64,000 nt of DNA from Rhizobium sp. G21 (GTDB lineage: Bacteria > Pseudomonadota > Alphaproteobacteria > Rhizobiales > Rhizobiaceae). The notes under the pieces were generated by a model that did not search any database, was not told where the DNA came from, and saw nothing but the letters and a program-made list of their open reading frames with translations. Shown here in pieces: positions 61,339-64,000 of the stretch (the first letter of the stretch is position 1; each line of letters starts with the position of its first letter). A program made the position numbers and the translations under genes. The stretch covers positions 248,001-312,000 of the forward strand of contig NZ_JACFXW010000001.1 in NCBI RefSeq assembly GCF_014158035.1. The letters run 5' to 3'.

Positions 61339-61668
61339 TTGGCGGTAGATCTTGCAGTAGATTGCTACAAGATCACGAGCAGCTTTCCTCGGGAAGAAAT
61401 GTTCGGGCTGAGTGCGCAGATTAGAAGGGCGTCCGGATCGATTGCCGCGAACATCGCAGAAGGCCACGGGCGAGAGAGCAGCGGAAGCTTCGTACAGTTT
61501 CTGAGGATCGCCCAGGGGTCGCTGAAGGAGTTGGAAACGCATCTTTTGATTGGACATAGGGTGGGTCTGATCGAAAGATTTGATTTCGAAACCCTTGAGT
61601 TGAGGTGTATCGAGATCGGCAAGATGGTTCGGGCCCTGATACGGAGCCTGCAAGGTAACAAACGATGA
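61339..61668 (+). CDS. S23 / 23S rRNA intervening-sequence family four-helix-bundle protein
   Basis: 109 residues from TTG 61339; similarity extends upstream to about 61306 (IDSYKDLRIWQLAVDL), where the codon at the expected start is ATC, not ATG. Signature: WQLAVDLAVDCYKITSSFPREEMFGLSAQIRRASGSIAANIAEGHGRESSGSFVQFLRIAQGSLKELETHLLIGHRVGLI, the S23 / four-helix-bundle family (TIGR02436-type) found in 23S rRNA intervening sequences and related to the Avd protein of diversity-generating retroelements. Role in the cell is unknown; a nucleic acid-binding role is suggested for relatives. It lies within inverted repeats in the nuo operon. Confidence 0.85.
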   Translation: MAVDLAVDCYKITSSFPREEMFGLSAQIRRASGSIAANIAEGHGRESSGSFVQFLRIAQGSLKELETHLLIGHRVGLIERFDFETLELRCIEIGKMVRALIRSLQGNKR

Positions 61669-61697
61669 ATAGGAAGAGCATGCGGTGACTATCGAAC

Positions 61698-61725
61698 TAT
61701 TCGCTACTCGCTATTCGCTATTCGC
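61698..61725. repeat. Right tandem heptamers (TATTCGC x4, one variant)
   Basis: TATTCGC, TACTCGC, TATTCGC, TATTCGC, the reverse complement of the left GCGAATA units. Confidence 0.9.
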
Positions 61726-61746
61726 TTCCACATCGGAGCGCGTGAC

Positions 61747-62937
61747 ATGACTGAACATAACGTCCGCAATTTCACCATCAACTTCGGACCAGAGCATCCG
61801 TCTGCGCACGGCGTGCTGCGTCTGGTGCTGGAGCTGGATGGCGAGATCGTCGAGCGCGTCGACCCGCATATCGGACTGCTGCATCGCGGCACCGAGAAGC
61901 TGATCGAATCCAAGACCTATCTCCAGGCCTTGCCCTATTTCGACCGTCTCGACTATGTCGCGCCGATGAACCAGGAGCATGCCTATTCGCTGGCCGTCGA
62001 GAAGCTGCTCGGCCTCGAAATCCCGATGCGTGGTCAGCTGATCCGCGTGCTCTATTCCGAAATCGGCCGCATCCTGTCGCATATCATGAACGTGACGACG
62101 CAGGCCATGGACGTGGGCGCGATGACGCCGCCGGTCTGGGGTTTCGAAGAGCGCGAAAAGCTGATGGTGTTCTACGAGCGCGCCTCGGGCGCCCGCATGC
62201 ACGCCGCTTATGTTCGTCCGGGCGGCGTCCATCAGGACATTCCGGAAAAGCTGGTGGAAGACATCGGCAACTGGTGCGATCCCTTCATCAAGACGCTCGA
62301 CGATATCGAAGGTCTTCTGACCGACAACCGCATCTTCAAGCAGCGCAACGTCGACATCGGCGTGATCTCGCTGGAAGACGCGCTGTCCTGGGGCTTCACC
62401 GGCGTGCTGGTGCGCGGTTCGGGCGCGGCCTGGGACTTGCGCCGTGCGCAGCCTTACGAATGCTATTCCGATCTCGAATTCGATGTCGCCGTCGGCAAGA
62501 ACGGCGATTGCTATGATCGTTACCTGATCCGCATGTTCGAAATGCGTCAGTCGGCCCGGATCATGAAGCAGTGCGTCGAACTCCTGAACGGCAAGCACAA
62601 GATCGGTCCGGTCTCGGCGATCGACGGCAAAGTCGTGCCGCCCAAGCGCGGCGAGATGAAGCGGTCGATGGAAGCGTTGATCCATCACTTCAAGCTCTAC
62701 ACCGAAGGCTATCACGTGCCCGCCGGCGAGGTGTATGCCGCCGTCGAAGCGCCCAAGGGCGAGTTCGGCGTCTATCTCGTCTCCGACGGCACCAACAAGC
62801 CGTATCGCTGCAAGATCCGCGCTCCGGGTTTTGCGCATCTGCAGGCGATGGACTTCCTCTGCAAGGGCCATCAGCTTGCCGACGTCACCGCCGTTCTCGG
62901 CTCTCTCGATATCGTGTTCGGGGAGGTCGACCGCTGA
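61747..62937 (+). CDS. nuoD: NADH-quinone oxidoreductase subunit D
   Basis: 396 residues. The 49-kDa subunit at the quinone-binding site. [26 protein letters not shown] (quinone-site His), [32 protein letters not shown], and [11 protein letters not shown]-type region ([42 protein letters not shown]). ATG 61747 with GGAG upstream. Confidence 0.97.
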   Translation: MTEHNVRNFTINFGPEHPSAHGVLRLVLELDGEIVERVDPHIGLLHRGTEKLIESKTYLQALPYFDRLDYVAPMNQEHAYSLAVEKLLGLEIPMRGQLIRVLYSEIGRILSHIMNVTTQAMDVGAMTPPVWGFEEREKLMVFYERASGARMHAAYVRPGGVHQDIPEKLVEDIGNWCDPFIKTLDDIEGLLTDNRIFKQRNVDIGVISLEDALSWGFTGVLVRGSGAAWDLRRAQPYECYSDLEFDVAVGKNGDCYDRYLIRMFEMRQSARIMKQCVELLNGKHKIGPVSAIDGKVVPPKRGEMKRSMEALIHHFKLYTEGYHVPAGEVYAAVEAPKGEFGVYLVSDGTNKPYRCKIRAPGFAHLQAMDFLCKGHQLADVTAVLGSLDIVFGEVDR

Positions 62938-63185
62938 TGATCCGGCTTCTGTCCTCGCTTTTGCTTGCGTCCGCCGCGGCCCCCGTGCTCGCGGCGGAAG
63001 CCGGCATCGTCGCCGACAGCGACGGGGCGAAGACGCAAATCGGTCAGCTGATCGCCGACGGATACGAGATCAAGGCGGCTGTGCCCAACGGCAAGCGCTT
63101 CGTCGTGTTCCTGCAGAAAGACTCAACAGCCTATGCCTGCGAGATGTCCTCCCTGACACAATCGCAGTGCGGCCAGATAAATTGA
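62937..63185 (+). CDS. Small exported protein between nuoD and nuoE
   Basis: 82 residues. Signal peptide [22 protein letters not shown], then GIVADSDGAKTQIGQLIADGYEIKAAVPNGKRFVVFLQKDSTAYACEMSSLTQSQCGQIN with two cysteines that may form a disulfide. ATG shares one base with the nuoD stop, so it is translated with the nuo operon. I do not recognise a named family; its place suggests a link to respiration or envelope redox. Confidence 0.72.
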   Translation: MIRLLSSLLLASAAAPVLAAEAGIVADSDGAKTQIGQLIADGYEIKAAVPNGKRFVVFLQKDSTAYACEMSSLTQSQCGQIN

Positions 63186-63200
63186 TAGGGCGTCCATAAC

Positions 63201-64000
63201 ATGTCCGTACGTCGCTTAGCCGAAGACAGCGTTCAGCCAGCCAGCTTCGCCTTCAACCCGGAAAACTCCGTCTGGGCGGAAGCCACCATCAAGAAATATC
63301 CCGCGGGTCGCGAACAGTCGGCGGTCATTCCGCTGCTGATGCGCGCCCAGGAGCAGGACGGCTGGGTGACCAAGGCTGCGATCGAAATGATCGCCGACAT
63401 GCTCGGCATGGCCTATATCCGCGTGCTCGAAGTCGCCACCTTCTACACGCAGTTCCAGCTTCAGCCGGTCGGCACGCGCGCCCATATCCAGGTATGCGGC
63501 ACCACGCCCTGCATGCTGCGCGGCGCGGAAGACCTGATTTCGGTCTGCAAGTCGAAGATCCACCACGATCCCCATCATCTCAATGAAGACGGAACGCTGT
63601 CCTGGGAAGAAGTGGAATGTCTCGGGGCCTGCGTGAACGCGCCGATGATCGCGATCTTCAAGGACACCTATGAAGACCTGACGGCGACCCAGCTCGAGCA
63701 CATCATCGACCGTTTCAAGGCCGGCAAGGGCTCCGACATCAAGCCCGGCCCGCAGGTCGAGCGCATTTATTCGGCTCCGGCCGGCGGCCTGACCTCGCTG
63801 ACGGAAGAAATTCCGCCGGCTCCGAAGTCGGAAGCGCTGACGGGCGCGCCCGCCGCCTCGTCCGAGCCGGCTCAGCCGGCCCATACGCCGCCGTCGAACG
63901 CCGCCAAGCCGGACACCAGCGCGCCGGAAACCGATCCCAAGCTGAAGACGCCTGCCGACGGCAAGTCGGCCGAGCCGGATGCGTCGGTCAAGCCGGCGGA
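63201..64000 (+). CDS. nuoE: NADH-quinone oxidoreductase subunit E, 3' partial
   Basis: At least 266 residues; runs off the window. [2Fe-2S] (N1a) subunit: [62 protein letters not shown] and [16 protein letters not shown] supply the four cluster cysteines. After about residue 185 the chain becomes Pro-, Ala- and Ser-rich ([27 protein letters not shown]), an extension longer than in E. coli NuoE (about 166 residues) but common in alphaproteobacteria. Confidence 0.95.
   Translation, partial: MSVRRLAEDSVQPASFAFNPENSVWAEATIKKYPAGREQSAVIPLLMRAQEQDGWVTKAAIEMIADMLGMAYIRVLEVATFYTQFQLQPVGTRAHIQVCGTTPCMLRGAEDLISVCKSKIHHDPHHLNEDGTLSWEEVECLGACVNAPMIAIFKDTYEDLTATQLEHIIDRFKAGKGSDIKPGPQVERIYSAPAGGLTSLTEEIPPAPKSEALTGAPAASSEPAQPAHTPPSNAAKPDTSAPETDPKLKTPADGKSAEPDASVKPA

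Larger units (their letters stand above)
61275..61725. mobile_element. IVS-like element with S23-family gene and inverted heptamer repeats, in the nuoC-nuoD gap
   Basis: Left end: three GCGAATA units at 61275-61295. Right end: four TATTCGC-type units at 61698-61725, the second being TACTCGC. TATTCGC is the reverse complement of GCGAATA, so the ends are inverted repeats. Inside lies an S23-family gene. The element starts right after the nuoC stop and ends 21 bases before the nuoD ATG, which keeps its GGAG. No target duplication or transposase seen. S23 genes are known from intervening sequences in 23S rRNA; here the host transcript is an mRNA. Confidence 0.7.

Noticed and set aside
61275-61725. 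Heptamer blocks as a CRISPR array
   Set aside because: The units are 7 bases, directly tandem with no spacers, and no cas genes are near.
61275-61725. A diversity-generating retroelement
   Set aside because: The S23/Avd family link is only structural; no reverse transcriptase and no template or variable repeats are present in the window.

Overview
This is about 64 kb of a high-GC alphaproteobacterial chromosome, most likely from the Hyphomicrobiales (Rhizobiales) and close to Rhizobiaceae-type genomes. The evidence is a phosphatidylcholine synthase (pcs), an EipB/DUF1849 envelope protein, a DUF2336 protein, a pyruvate dehydrogenase E1-beta with its own lipoyl domain, LpxI instead of LpxH, an alphaproteobacterial SOS box (GTTC-N7-GTTC) in front of lexA, and rhizobial-type gene order throughout.

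Layout. 1-10.4 kb: a GH114-like protein, a PHB depolymerase-family esterase, an AI-2E family membrane protein, thrS, an acyltransferase, a periplasmic protein, a nitroreductase and a flavin reductase-like pair. 10.5-15 kb: a DUF2336 protein and a minus-strand run ridA - GDPD - FemAB-like acetyltransferase - HIT. 15.1-29.4 kb: the conserved translation and envelope cluster eipB, rpsB, tsf, pyrH, frr, uppS, cdsA, rseP, bamA, lpxD, fabZ, lpxA, lpxI, lpxB. 29.5-33.9 kb: phasin, clpS-clpA, pcs. 33.9-39.6 kb: a quinone oxidoreductase and a nucleoside-type ABC importer (ATPase, two permeases, BMP-family binding protein). 39.7-43 kb: surface sugar genes (acyltransferase, fcl, gmd). 43.2-48.3 kb: lexA, a small secreted protein, a VOC protein, kdsA and a chemoreceptor. 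48.6-58.7 kb: eno, ftsB, the pyruvate dehydrogenase genes pdhA-pdhB-pdhC, lpdA and lipA. 58.7-59.3 kb: a damaged higBA toxin-antitoxin pair. 59.7-64 kb: the start of the Complex I operon, nuoABCD-nuoE, running off the end.

How it works together. The core is housekeeping: protein synthesis, outer-membrane assembly, lipid A synthesis, pyruvate oxidation with lipoate attachment, and respiratory NADH oxidation. The phasin and the PHB depolymerase-family protein suggest polyhydroxybutyrate storage.

Two things stand out. First, a small gene of the S23 / 23S-intervening-sequence four-helix-bundle family sits between nuoC and nuoD. It is bounded by tandem heptamers (GCGAATA on the left, TATTCGC on the right) that are inverted copies of each other, so it looks like an IVS-like element inside a Complex I operon whose transcript could fold into a long stem. 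Second, at least 17 reading-frame breaks hit conserved and often essential genes (thrS, bamA, rseP, lpxA, lpdA, lipA and others). Several lie in G or C runs. This is best read as uncorrected sequencing or assembly error, not as mass pseudogene formation, and the affected genes are annotated here as single genes.
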